Assembly: GCA_018821175.1 (NCBI GenBank)
Contig: JAHJMX010000114.1
Coordinates: 1 to 15,509, forward strand
DNA length: 15,509 bases
Source of the DNA: Patescibacteria group bacterium
Lineage (GTDB): Bacteria; Patescibacteriota; Gracilibacteria; UBA1369; PNNO01
Direction of reading: 5' to 3'
Below, piece by piece: positions 1 to 6,124 of the stretch. Position 1 is the stretch's first letter; the number at the start of each line of letters is the position of its first letter. The position numbers and the translations under genes were made by a program. The notes below the pieces were generated by a model. The model saw only the letters and a list, made by a program, of their open reading frames with translations. It was not told the origin of the DNA and searched no databases.

Positions 1-161
1 ACGAAATCTCCACAATCTACATGTGGCACAAATATTGGTTTATTTTTTCCTCGCAAAACAACTGCGATTTCTGTAGCTAAGCGTCCAAGTGTTTGACCTT
101 TCGCGTCTACAATATACCAAGTCTTTCCGAGATCCTCTTTTTTTGGTGAAAATGTTTTCAT
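1..161 (-). CDS. rplM: 50S ribosomal protein L13 (uL13), N-terminal part, runs off the window
   Basis: A minus-strand frame opens with ATG at 161 and stays open to the window edge (53 complete codons visible). The translation begins MKTFSPKKEDLGKTWYIVDA and continues with TLGRLAT and PHVDCGDF. This matches the start of bacterial L13 (WYVVDA, TLGRLAT, PHVDTGDY), an early-assembly large-subunit protein that binds 23S rRNA. It starts two bases after the TAA that ends the full-length L17 frame, the usual L17-L13 order (S9 normally follows). That tight spacing also supports L17 really ending at 164 rather than at the upstream TGA. No Shine-Dalgarno sequence is present. Only the N-terminal third or so is visible. 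Confidence 0.95.
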   Translation of the reverse strand, partial: MKTFSPKKEDLGKTWYIVDAKGQTLGRLATEIAVVLRGKNKPIFVPHVDCGDF

Positions 162-163
162 AT

Positions 164-517
164 TTATACTAGTTCAATGATTACCATAGGTGCGTTGTCT
201 CCAGCGCGGAATCAAACTTTTGTAAGTCGGGTATATCCAGAAGTTCTATCTTTATATTTTTCAATCAATTGTTCTAGAATTTTTCTTGAACAACTTTCGT
301 GGTTTACAAGACGATTTAGCTCTCTGATTGCAATCATCTTGCTATCTTTCTTACCAACATTAATCAATCTATCTACGAATGGTGCTAATGCTTTAGCTTT
401 AGCTTCAGTAGTTTTCACCTTTTCGTGAATGATTACATTCATTGCAAGATTTTGTAGTAATGATTTGCGGTGAGCTTTACCGCGTTCTAGCCTGTTGCCA
501 CGTACTTGATGTCTCAT
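164..517 (-). CDS. rplQ: 50S ribosomal protein L17 (bL17) with one in-frame TGA at a conserved glycine
   Basis: L17 is a large-subunit protein near the peptide exit region. From ATG at 517 the product reads MRHQVRGNRLERGKAHRKSL, a classic L17 start, and reaches SGYTRLTKV at residue 101. Codon 102 (212-214) is TGA. The same frame goes on as FRAGDNAPMVIIELV and stops at TAA (164-166). Family members read K-x-G-FRAGDNAP here, so TGA occupies a conserved Gly. Read through, the protein is 117 aa, normal for the family; stopping at TGA would remove 16 conserved residues and leave a 50-base gap before rplM. The intact sequence after TGA argues against a pseudogene. Likely explanation: UGA decoded as Gly (code 25), or else a recent mutation or an assembly error. 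The gene follows rpoA as usual. Confidence 0.9.
212..214 (-). other. In-frame TGA codon, probably read as glycine
   Basis: Directly visible: minus-strand codons run ACA AAA GTT TGA TTC CGC GCT GGA. One G-to-T change separates TGA from GGA, a Gly codon used elsewhere in these genes. UGA-to-Gly reassignment is established in Gracilibacteria and Absconditabacteria. Trp (code 4) and selenocysteine fit poorly, because the family residue is Gly and no selenoprotein context is seen. It is the only in-frame TGA I found inside any gene of the window. Confidence 0.65.
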
Positions 518-541
518 CTTTATAAAATCAGTTAATATATA

Positions 542-1519
542 TTATTCGCCTGAAAGTGTCAGACTTTTTTTCTCTAGAGCTTCAGCAACTTCAGTAAGAG
601 CTTTTTTACCAAATCCTCTTAAATTTGCAAGTTTACTTTCAGTGCATTTAGATAGTTGTTCAATAGACCCGATTCCTCCGTTGATTAGAGCATTTAATGT
701 TCTTGGAGAGAATCCCAAAATTTCAATTGGAGTGTATGATTCTTGTGCTGGTTTAATTTTTTCTTGTTCTTGTTCTTTGTGTGCTATTTGTGCGAAATCA
801 CTCATGAAATCAGACTCTACAAGCATTCCTTCTTTATTGAATAGTCCGAAGTAAGAAGTAACAATGTTCGAAGAGAATTGAAGAGCTTCTTCCGGAGTGA
901 TAGTTCCGTCAGTTTTAATTTCTAGTACTAATTTGTCCAAGTTTGTCATTTGTCCTACACGAGTGTTTTCAACATCGTATCTAACTTTGATAACCGGGGT
1001 AAATACAGCGTCCAAAACGATCATATTTGCATCAGTTTCTTGTTTTCGTAGAACTGCCGCAGGTACATACCCAACACCTTTTTCAGCTCGTAATTCCATT
1101 TTGAATTTAGTATTTTTTCCTTCAATTGTTGTGATGTAAAGCTCTGGATTTAAAATCTCTACTCCAGTAGGAGTTTTGATATCTTTTGCAGTTACAACCC
1201 CTGGTTTTGAAACATTAAGTTCCAACATTACTGGGTCCTTAGTATCTTTCTTGATATACAATTTTTTAATGTTCAAAGTGATATCAAGCACGCTGTCTTT
1301 AGCTCCCTTAATTGTTGTGTATTCATGAGTTACTCCTTGAATTTTTACTCCAGTGATACATGATCCTGGCAATGAAGACACAAGAACTCTGCGTAGTGCA
1401 TTTCCGATTGTTGTACCATATCCAGCAGGGAGGGGGCTCAAAGTAAATATTACATGATTATCACCCTTCTTCTGTGTTTGAAATTTAGGAATCCCGATTT
1501 CTTCTTGTATTTGATGCAT
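542..1519 (-). CDS. rpoA: DNA-directed RNA polymerase subunit alpha
   Basis: Alpha dimerises to nucleate RNA polymerase assembly, and its C-terminal domain contacts promoter UP elements and activators. The 325-aa product has the N-terminal assembly domain with GYGTTIGNALRR near residues 34-44 and LPG at 50-52. After a Gln/Glu/Lys-rich linker, a helix-hairpin-helix C-terminal domain (about 262-325) contains LGFSPRTLNAL and LRGFGKKALTE; the Arg in SPRT matches the DNA-contacting Arg of the family. I chose ATG at 1519 (MHQIQEEIGIPKF). The frame is open up to a TTG at 1603, but that lies inside rpsD and precedes the family start. The gene sits 46 bases after rpsD and 24 before rplQ, and stops with TAA. 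Confidence 0.96.
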   Translation of the reverse strand: MHQIQEEIGIPKFQTQKKGDNHVIFTLSPLPAGYGTTIGNALRRVLVSSLPGSCITGVKIQGVTHEYTTIKGAKDSVLDITLNIKKLYIKKDTKDPVMLELNVSKPGVVTAKDIKTPTGVEILNPELYITTIEGKNTKFKMELRAEKGVGYVPAAVLRKQETDANMIVLDAVFTPVIKVRYDVENTRVGQMTNLDKLVLEIKTDGTITPEEALQFSSNIVTSYFGLFNKEGMLVESDFMSDFAQIAHKEQEQEKIKPAQESYTPIEILGFSPRTLNALINGGIGSIEQLSKCTESKLANLRGFGKKALTEVAEALEKKSLTLSGE

Positions 1520-1565
1520 GTTTAATTTGTTTAGAAGTGAAACAGAAAGTGGATTTGCTTGAGAA

Positions 1566-2192
1566 CTACTTAGAGTAATACTCAACGATAAGTTGGCTTT
1601 CAATAACTCGTTCTAGATCTTCTCTATCGAGGTCACGAATCACTTCACACTGTAAGCCTTTTAGATCTACTTTAAGCCACCTTGGAGCTTTTTCTTTTTT
1701 CTTTTTAACTTCCTCAAATAGAGGTGATGTTTTAGATTTATCTCTAATTTCAATTTTATCTCCAAGTTTGATTTGAATTGATGGAATATTAATTCTTCTT
1801 CCATTTAGATTTACAAGTCCATGTGAAACAATTTGACGTGCTTGTCTTCTTGTTTCAGCAAGACCAGATCTATAAACAACATTATCAATTCTTCGCTCTA
1901 GGACTACAAGTAAAGCATCACCAGTAGCCATTTGGTCCTTGTCAGCCATTTTGTAGTACTTTCTGAATTGCTTTTCAAGTATTCCGTAAATTCTTTTTGC
2001 CTTTTGCTTTTCACGCAATTGTTTACAGTACTCTGATGGTTTAGAAAAACTCCTTCTTTGTCCTTGAGCTCCAGGCGGATAACTCTTTTTCTGAGTTGCT
2101 TTTAAAGCAGCTCCAGTATAGTTTCCAAACGCTGCTAAGCTAATGCCTTCGCGGCGACTGATTCTGGCTTTTGGACCTCTATATCGTGCCAT
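1566..2192 (-). CDS. rpsD: 30S ribosomal protein S4 (uS4)
   Basis: S4 is a primary 16S rRNA binder that starts 5'-domain assembly, and in many bacteria it represses its own operon. The 208-aa product starts MARYRGPKARISRREG and carries the S4 RNA-binding fold around residues 98-160 (LERRIDNVVYRSGLAETRRQ, then HGLVNLNGRRINIPS). It ends with ESQLIVEYYSK, the usual S4 C-terminus, so length and ends are normal. The N-terminus lacks the four-Cys zinc site found in some S4 proteins (only one Cys occurs there). It lies between rpsK and rpoA, the common alpha-operon order. The stop is TAG, one of four TAG stops here. No Shine-Dalgarno sequence precedes the ATG. Confidence 0.97.
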   Translation of the reverse strand: MARYRGPKARISRREGISLAAFGNYTGAALKATQKKSYPPGAQGQRRSFSKPSEYCKQLREKQKAKRIYGILEKQFRKYYKMADKDQMATGDALLVVLERRIDNVVYRSGLAETRRQARQIVSHGLVNLNGRRINIPSIQIKLGDKIEIRDKSKTSPLFEEVKKKKEKAPRWLKVDLKGLQCEVIRDLDREDLERVIESQLIVEYYSK

Positions 2193-2237
2193 TGCAAACA
2201 GGTTAAATTACTTATTTAAAATATTAAATGAACTTAA

Positions 2238-2630
2238 TTAATTTCTTCTTGCTTTTTTAAGACGACAACCGTTGTGTGCAACAGGTGTTTTGTCTGTGAT
2301 CGAAATTATCTGTAAACCAGAAGCATTTAATCCTCTGATTGCTTGTTCTCTTCCAGGCCCTACGCCTTTTACGAATACATGTACTTTTTCAATTCCAGAC
2401 ACTTGCCCCTTTGTAACTGCATTTTCAGCAGCAACTTGCGCTGCGTATGGAGTTGATTTTCTTGAACCTTTAAATCCGCTAGATCCAGCACTTGACCAAG
2501 AAATCACGTCTCCTTCTGGCTCTGTAATTGTAATAATAGTATTGTTGTATGTTGCTTGTACGTAAGCATGACACTCAGGACATACTCTTTTCTTAGCCTT
2601 CTTTTTTACAACTTTCTTATCTTTTGCCAT
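2238..2630 (-). CDS. rpsK: 30S ribosomal protein S11 (uS11) with an N-terminal CPEC motif
   Basis: S11 forms part of the small-subunit platform near the mRNA exit. The 130-aa product contains VQATYNNTIITIT, the family signature GSRKSTPYAAQVAAE, and the ending PVAHNGCRLKKARRN. Unusually, the basic N-terminal arm runs KKRVCPECHAYVQAT, giving a CxxC pair at residues 17 and 20 plus His21, where most bacterial S11 proteins have a GxAHI-type sequence without cysteine. A third Cys near residue 122 is the ordinary family one. The CPEC pair may bind metal with a partner, but only two Cys are close together, so this is inference. It lies between rpsM and rpsD and stops with TAA. Confidence 0.96.
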   Translation of the reverse strand: MAKDKKVVKKKAKKRVCPECHAYVQATYNNTIITITEPEGDVISWSSAGSSGFKGSRKSTPYAAQVAAENAVTKGQVSGIEKVHVFVKGVGPGREQAIRGLNASGLQIISITDKTPVAHNGCRLKKARRN

Positions 2631-2652
2631 ATATAATTTATCGTTAATTTAA

Positions 2653-3027
2653 TTATTTAGTAGCTATTTTTTTACCTGCAACAGCTATTTTCTTCCCTCT
2701 TCTTGTTCTAGCATTTGTCTTTGTTCTTTGTCCTCTAGATGGAAGTTTTTTTCTGTGTCTAAATCCTCTGTAGCTTCCAATGTCCTGCAAGCGCTTAAGG
2801 TCTAAACCAACTTTTCTTCTAAGATCACCTTCTGTTGCTACTTTTCCGATTATTTCACGCAATTTTGCAATTTCATCTTCTGTAAGATCTTTTACCTTTG
2901 TATCCAAGTTGATACTTAACCCTTGAAGGATTGTTTTACTTATTGATGGACCTATCCCGTAAATAGCAGTAAGTCCAACTTCAATGCGTTTATCTTTTGG
3001 GAGATTTACTCCAGCGATACGTGCCAT
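2653..3027 (-). CDS. rpsM: 30S ribosomal protein S13 (uS13)
   Basis: S13 sits in the head of the small subunit, contacts P-site tRNA and bridges to the large subunit. The 124-aa product starts MARIAGVNLPKDKRIEVGLT, has the helix-two-turn-helix IYGIGPSISKTIL (residues 23-35), and carries the conserved basic C-terminal stretch SYRGFRHRKKLPSRGQRTKT followed by NARTRRGKK. The tail ends KKIAVAGKKIATK, an ordinary basic extension that reaches the tRNA site in known ribosomes. It follows rpmJ by 28 bases and precedes rpsK by 22, the standard order. The leader is AT-rich with no Shine-Dalgarno sequence. Confidence 0.97.
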   Translation of the reverse strand: MARIAGVNLPKDKRIEVGLTAIYGIGPSISKTILQGLSINLDTKVKDLTEDEIAKLREIIGKVATEGDLRRKVGLDLKRLQDIGSYRGFRHRKKLPSRGQRTKTNARTRRGKKIAVAGKKIATK

Positions 3028-3055
3028 ATGTATTAATATAAGTTAATTGATACGA

Positions 3056-3169
3056 TTATCCTTGTCTTTGTTTATGCTTTTTAGTTTGGCATATAACACG
3101 GATAACACCTTTTCGGCGTATTACTTTGCATTTGTCACAGATTTTTTTTACAGATGCGCGTACTTTCAT
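3056..3169 (-). CDS. rpmJ: 50S ribosomal protein L36 (bL36), zinc form
   Basis: A 37-codon gene between infA and rpsM, its usual place. The product begins MKVRASVKKICDKCKVIRRK and ends QTKKHKQRQG. It has the complete zinc ligand set of L36: Cys11, Cys14, Cys27 and His32. L36 is the smallest large-subunit protein and binds 23S rRNA near the base of the L7/L12 stalk. The length is normal. ATG lies at 3169, 36 bases after the infA stop; the stop is TAA at 3056. The leader has no Shine-Dalgarno sequence. Confidence 0.96.
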   Translation of the reverse strand: MKVRASVKKICDKCKVIRRKGVIRVICQTKKHKQRQG

Positions 3170-3205
3170 AGTAAGCTTAGTTATTTGATCGTTTGATAAT
3201 AGAAT

Positions 3206-3550
3206 CTATGCCTCGTCTCCATCGTTTTCTTCATAACCTTCATCTTCTACTAACTCTTCTCCATCGTTAACCTTGTGTTCTTCTGCATACTTCTCTTCCA
3301 TCAACTGTTTAGCATCCTGAGAAGATTTGTGTCTAAACGTCAAACGGCCTTTTGTTAGGTCGTAAGGCGTAAGTTCAAGTGTTACAACATCTCCAGGAAC
3401 TACCTTTATATAGTTAACACGCATGCGACCAGACAAATGCGCGAGAACTGTATGTTCAGGATAATTTTTGTCTATTAATTTGACGTTGAATGTGGCGTTC
3501 GGGAGCGTCTCGATGACTTCCCCTAGCACCTCAATGACCTCTTTTGCCAT
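3206..3550 (-). CDS. infA: Translation initiation factor IF-1 with a long acidic C-terminal tail
   Basis: IF-1 binds the ribosomal A site during initiation. Residues 1-75 form the whole OB-fold protein: GEVIETLPNATFNVKL, HLSGRMRVNYIKVVPGD, and ELTPYDLTKGRLTFRHK, matching the family's usual total of about 72 residues. A further 39 residues follow, of which 16 are Asp or Glu, ending EGYEENDGDEA. Such a tail is unusual for bacterial IF-1; it looks disordered and could mimic nucleic acid or modulate ribosome binding, but that is inference. The frame is continuous and ends with TAG, so this is not an obvious frameshift. It is the first gene of the left operon segment, right after the divergent intergenic region. 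Confidence 0.95.
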   Translation of the reverse strand: MAKEVIEVLGEVIETLPNATFNVKLIDKNYPEHTVLAHLSGRMRVNYIKVVPGDVVTLELTPYDLTKGRLTFRHKSSQDAKQLMEEKYAEEHKVNDGEELVEDEGYEENDGDEA

Positions 3551-3581
3551 ATGTTGAAGATTAAAAGAGCGATAGGATAGT

Positions 3582-3610
3582 ACCTTAGCTAATTAGCGAA
3601 TGCAAGGCAA
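3582..3610 (-). promoter_or_regulatory. Candidate promoter for infA and downstream genes
   Basis: On the minus strand TTGCCT (3610-3605), a 17-base spacer and TAAGGT (3587-3582) form a weak sigma70-like pair about 30 bases upstream of the infA ATG. The -10 box is poor. A second candidate lies further upstream: TTGAAA (3731-3726), 17 bases, AATATT (3708-3703). Some promoter is expected here because the operon is interrupted; which one is used cannot be decided from sequence. Confidence 0.3.
3588..3597. repeat. Perfect 10-base palindrome GCTAATTAGC
   Basis: GCTAATTAGC is its own reverse complement. It extends to TTaGCTAATTAGCgAA with one mismatched pair. It falls inside the spacer of the candidate infA promoter, 41-50 bases downstream-to-upstream of the infA start, so it could be an operator. 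In such AT-rich DNA a palindrome this short may also be chance. Confidence 0.3.
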
Positions 3611-3655
3611 ATATGGCATTATTTTTATAAAAACAGAAAATAACTTGCACTGACG

Positions 3656-3674
3656 GACTAAATATTGTTTAGTC
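3656..3674. repeat. Inverted repeat GACTAAA-5-TTTAGTC
   Basis: Two perfect 7-base arms separated by TATTG form a 19-base dyad about 15 bases upstream of the -35 box of the lipase promoter. The position and size fit a repressor or activator site. It lacks a following T-run, so a terminator is less likely. Chance occurrence cannot be excluded. Confidence 0.4.
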
Positions 3675-3688
3675 TACGCTAAGCGGTG

Positions 3689-3718
3689 TTGCAATTACAT
3701 GAAATATTGGCTTATACT
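3689..3718 (+). promoter_or_regulatory. Sigma70-like promoter for the patatin-like gene
   Basis: TTGCAA (3689-3694), an 18-base spacer and TATACT (3713-3718) match the -35 and -10 consensus at four and five of six positions respectively. Transcription would start near 3725 and leave a leader of about 70 bases before the ATG at 3795. It is the best promoter-like sequence I found in the divergent region. Confidence 0.5.
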
Positions 3719-3794
3719 GTTGCGTTTTCAACATTTTTACTGTATGATTCATTTAGCAATGTAATGAATGTATTAAAATATTTTTAAAACTTGC

Positions 3795-4721
3795 ATGGCT
3801 AAAAATAAAAAAATAAAAATAAAAGATTCTGACAAGGGTATTTCTTTGGCTCTCGGTGGTGGTGGTGCGAGAGGTTTTGGGCATATTGGAGTATTGGAAG
3901 TTTTAGAAAAAGAAGGTATTAAGATAGAGCGCCTTGCAGGGACTAGTATGGGAGCTGTTGTTGCTGCCATGTATAGTGTTGGTTATTCTATTGAAAAAAT
4001 GAAGGAAATTGCGTTCCATTTTGGAGAAATTGATATTGTGCCGACTAGATATTTGAATATTTTCCATGAAAGTATTCTTAAACCTGATTTTATCGAAGAT
4101 GCTTTAAATCATATTTTTAAAGATCTTCATTTCAAAGATTGTAAAATCCCATTGCAAATTGTTGCAGTTGATTTGGAAACTGGGAAGGATGTTGTTTTTG
4201 ATGATGGAACTCTTCGTAAGGTAATTATGGCCTCAGTATCAATTCCACTTTTATTTCCACCAACTTTTTACCATGATAAATATTTGGTGGATGGAGCAGT
4301 ATTGAATAATGTGCCTCTTACTTGTTTGCGCGAAAAAAATCCCAAATTGCTTATGGGAATTAAATTGGTCAATTATACATCGCAACAATATATTTCCGGT
4401 ATGGTTTACGCCAAATATCACCAACAGAAATATAAAAATTTGTTTAAAAATGTTAATTTCCTTAAAAATTTCTTAACTAATCGTAGACAAGATATTAGTT
4501 TGATGGTTGGAATTGCGCTGCGTGCAATGGATATTGCTGCTCGCGATAGTACAGAAGCCAGAATTAAAGCTTCAAAGCCAGATGTATTACTTGAGCCTCA
4601 AATTCAATGTGGTCCTTTGGAGTTCAATAAAGTTGCAGATGCTATTGAAGAGGGGAGACGCGTAACTCAAGAAGCGATTCCTAGATTGAAAGAATTGATG
4701 AAAGAAAAGGGACTTTTATAA
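3795..4721 (+). CDS. Patatin-like phospholipase, RssA type
   Basis: The 308-aa product is a patatin-family Ser-Asp dyad hydrolase, expected to act on phospholipid or other acyl esters. The motifs are complete: oxyanion-hole loop GGGGARGFGHIGVL (residues 21-34), nucleophile elbow GTSMGA with Ser51, substrate-region ASVSIPLLFPP (146-156), and catalytic Asp166 in VDGAVLNNVP. The N-terminus is lysine-rich with no signal peptide or membrane segment, so it is probably cytoplasmic or peripheral at the membrane. It is the only plus-strand gene. It splits the ribosomal operon, is divergent from infA, and its last six bases overlap the end of map. The true substrate is unknown. No Shine-Dalgarno sequence precedes the ATG. 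Confidence 0.9.
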   Translation: MAKNKKIKIKDSDKGISLALGGGGARGFGHIGVLEVLEKEGIKIERLAGTSMGAVVAAMYSVGYSIEKMKEIAFHFGEIDIVPTRYLNIFHESILKPDFIEDALNHIFKDLHFKDCKIPLQIVAVDLETGKDVVFDDGTLRKVIMASVSIPLLFPPTFYHDKYLVDGAVLNNVPLTCLREKNPKLLMGIKLVNYTSQQYISGMVYAKYHQQKYKNLFKNVNFLKNFLTNRRQDISLMVGIALRAMDIAARDSTEARIKASKPDVLLEPQIQCGPLEFNKVADAIEEGRRVTQEAIPRLKELMKEKGLL

Positions 4722-5471
4722 TTGTGTTAGAATTTCAGCCCCGTTTTTTGTTATTGCAATGGTATGTTCCCATTGGCATGACATTGATTTGTCTGCAGAA
4801 ATTACAGTCCATTTATCTCTTAGTGTTTTTATTTTGCCTGAACCCATGTTTGCAATTGGTTCTATAGCAATTGTCATCCCTTCTTTCATGATTGGACTAT
4901 TTCCTTTGTCAGCAAAATTGAAAACAAAAGGATCTTCATGTAATTGTCTTCCAATTCCATGGCCGGTAAGTTCTTTGACTATGCTATATCCATGTTTTCC
5001 TTCTACGTATTTTTGAATTGTTTCTCCAATAATATTTATTGGTAGGCCTGGTTTTACTTTTTCTATCGCCATATATAAAGCTTTCTTGACAACACTTACG
5101 AATTCTTTAACCTTTGGATCGACATCGCCAATAAGTAATGTGATAGCTGAATCTGAATACCAACCTTTATATATTACGCCGCAGTCTATTGTAAATATAT
5201 CTCCATCTTTGAGAATACGATCTTTTGTTGGGATTGAATGCACTACATTTTCATTAACTGATGCGCAAATAACACCAGGAAATCCTTGATATCCTTTGAA
5301 TGCTGGTTTTACGTTGAATTTACGTGTTAATGTTTCGGCATATTTATCAACATCTTTTGTGCTCATTCCTGGTTTTACGAAATTTGTGAGTTCCTGAAAA
5401 ATTGTTGCAAGAATTCTTCCACTTTCTCGCATTAGTTTAATTTCTTCTGGTTTTTTGATGATTATTTTCAT
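4716..5471 (-). CDS. map: Methionine aminopeptidase, type I
   Basis: This enzyme removes the initiator Met from nascent proteins at the ribosome exit. The 251-aa product has the five metal ligands of the family at near-standard positions: Asp96 (TIDCG), Asp107 (YSDSA), His171 (TGHGIGRQLHED), Glu204 (IAIEPIANMG) and Glu235 (CQWEHTIAI), plus substrate-site His78 (VVHSIP). It lacks the N-terminal zinc-finger extension of some type I enzymes. It starts seven bases after adk. The leader AACTAGG directly touches the ATG, too close for a normal ribosome-binding site. Its end overlaps the opposing lipase gene by six bases, with no visible terminator. Confidence 0.97.
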   Translation of the reverse strand: MKIIIKKPEEIKLMRESGRILATIFQELTNFVKPGMSTKDVDKYAETLTRKFNVKPAFKGYQGFPGVICASVNENVVHSIPTKDRILKDGDIFTIDCGVIYKGWYSDSAITLLIGDVDPKVKEFVSVVKKALYMAIEKVKPGLPINIIGETIQKYVEGKHGYSIVKELTGHGIGRQLHEDPFVFNFADKGNSPIMKEGMTIAIEPIANMGSGKIKTLRDKWTVISADKSMSCQWEHTIAITKNGAEILTQL

Positions 5472-5478
5472 CCTAGTT

Positions 5479-6117
5479 CTATTTGAAAATTGGATCTAAT
5501 TTTTCATAAAGTTCATTTGATACTTCCTCGATATCTTTTTCTCCATCAACATGTATTAATTTCCCAGTATTTTCATATCTTGTTATAACTGGCATAGTTT
5601 CATCTGCGTATGCCTGAAGTCTGACGCGAATACTGTCTGCATTATCATCTGTACGTGTAATTAATTTCCCCTCACATTCATTGCAAGTATTTTCTTTGTA
5701 TGTTGCTGGATATGCTGTTTTACAATTTTCACAGATGCGGCGAGTTGTTAGTCTTGTCATAGCTGATTCTGTAGAAAGGTCCAAAATTACTGCATTGAAA
5801 TCACGATTTCGTTTTGCAAGTAATTCATCCAATGCCTTTGCTTGGCCGATACTACGAGGGATTCCATCAAAAATAACCGATTTTCCTTCAGCTATATTGT
5901 TAATAAAATTTGCAACAATTTCCATCACCACATCATCTGAAACTAAATGGCCAGCTTCGATAATATGTTTAATTTTCTTACCAAGGGGACTATCTTCTTT
6001 TGCTAATTTACGAAGTTGACCTCCTGTTTCAAAATATTCTGTTTGATATCGTTCTCGCAAAAATTTCCCCTGAGTACCTTTACCAGAGCCTTGAATTCCA
6101 AAAAGTATAAGATCCAT
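5479..6117 (-). CDS. adk: Adenylate kinase with zinc-binding LID
   Basis: It interconverts ATP + AMP and 2 ADP in the cytoplasm. The 212-aa product begins MDLILFGIQGSGKGTQ, giving the P-loop GIQGSGKGT at residues 7-15. DGIPRS (84-89) is the AMP-site motif, with Ile where DGFPR is usual. The LID holds four cysteines, CENC (129, 132) and CNEC (145, 148), the structural zinc site of Gram-positive-type enzymes. RTDDNADSIRVRL follows. I chose ATG at 6117, seven bases after the secY stop; an in-frame ATG at 6147 would add ten non-family residues and overlap secY. The stop is TAG, followed closely by map, as in many bacteria. Confidence 0.96.
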   Translation of the reverse strand: MDLILFGIQGSGKGTQGKFLRERYQTEYFETGGQLRKLAKEDSPLGKKIKHIIEAGHLVSDDVVMEIVANFINNIAEGKSVIFDGIPRSIGQAKALDELLAKRNRDFNAVILDLSTESAMTRLTTRRICENCKTAYPATYKENTCNECEGKLITRTDDNADSIRVRLQAYADETMPVITRYENTGKLIHVDGEKDIEEVSNELYEKLDPIFK

Positions 6118-6124
6118 AGTATTT

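Larger units (their letters stand above)
3551..3794. other. 244-base divergent intergenic region between infA and the lipase gene
   Basis: This is the longest gene-free stretch. It must hold the promoter for the plus-strand lipase gene and probably a secondary promoter for infA and the genes after it, because the lipase gene separates them from map. It contains a sigma70-like plus-strand promoter, a 19-base inverted repeat and a 10-base perfect palindrome (listed separately). I see no tRNA, no convincing T-rich terminator hairpin and no credible additional gene. Confidence 0.8.

Noticed and set aside
212..214. TGA in L17 as selenocysteine or tryptophan
   Set aside because: The aligned family residue is glycine; Trp is encoded by TGG in the other genes here, and no selenoprotein family or context is involved.
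164..517. L17 as a frameshifted pseudogene
   Set aside because: The frame is unchanged on both sides of TGA and the residues after it are fully conserved, so there is no frameshift or decay.
1520..1603. TTG at 1603 as an rpoA start, adding 28 residues
   Set aside because: It lies inside rpsD, is not family sequence, and ATG at 1519 gives a normal alpha N-terminus.
3656..3674. The inverted repeat as a rho-independent terminator
   Set aside because: The arms are AT-rich and short, and no T-run follows on either strand.
3699..3764. A 21-codon plus-strand frame starting MKYWLILLRF in the intergenic region
   Set aside because: It spans the -10 box of the predicted lipase promoter, has no ribosome-binding site and resembles nothing I know.
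3551..4721. A mobile element carrying the lipase gene
   Set aside because: No transposase, terminal inverted repeats or target duplication could be seen around it, and its base composition looks like its neighbours.
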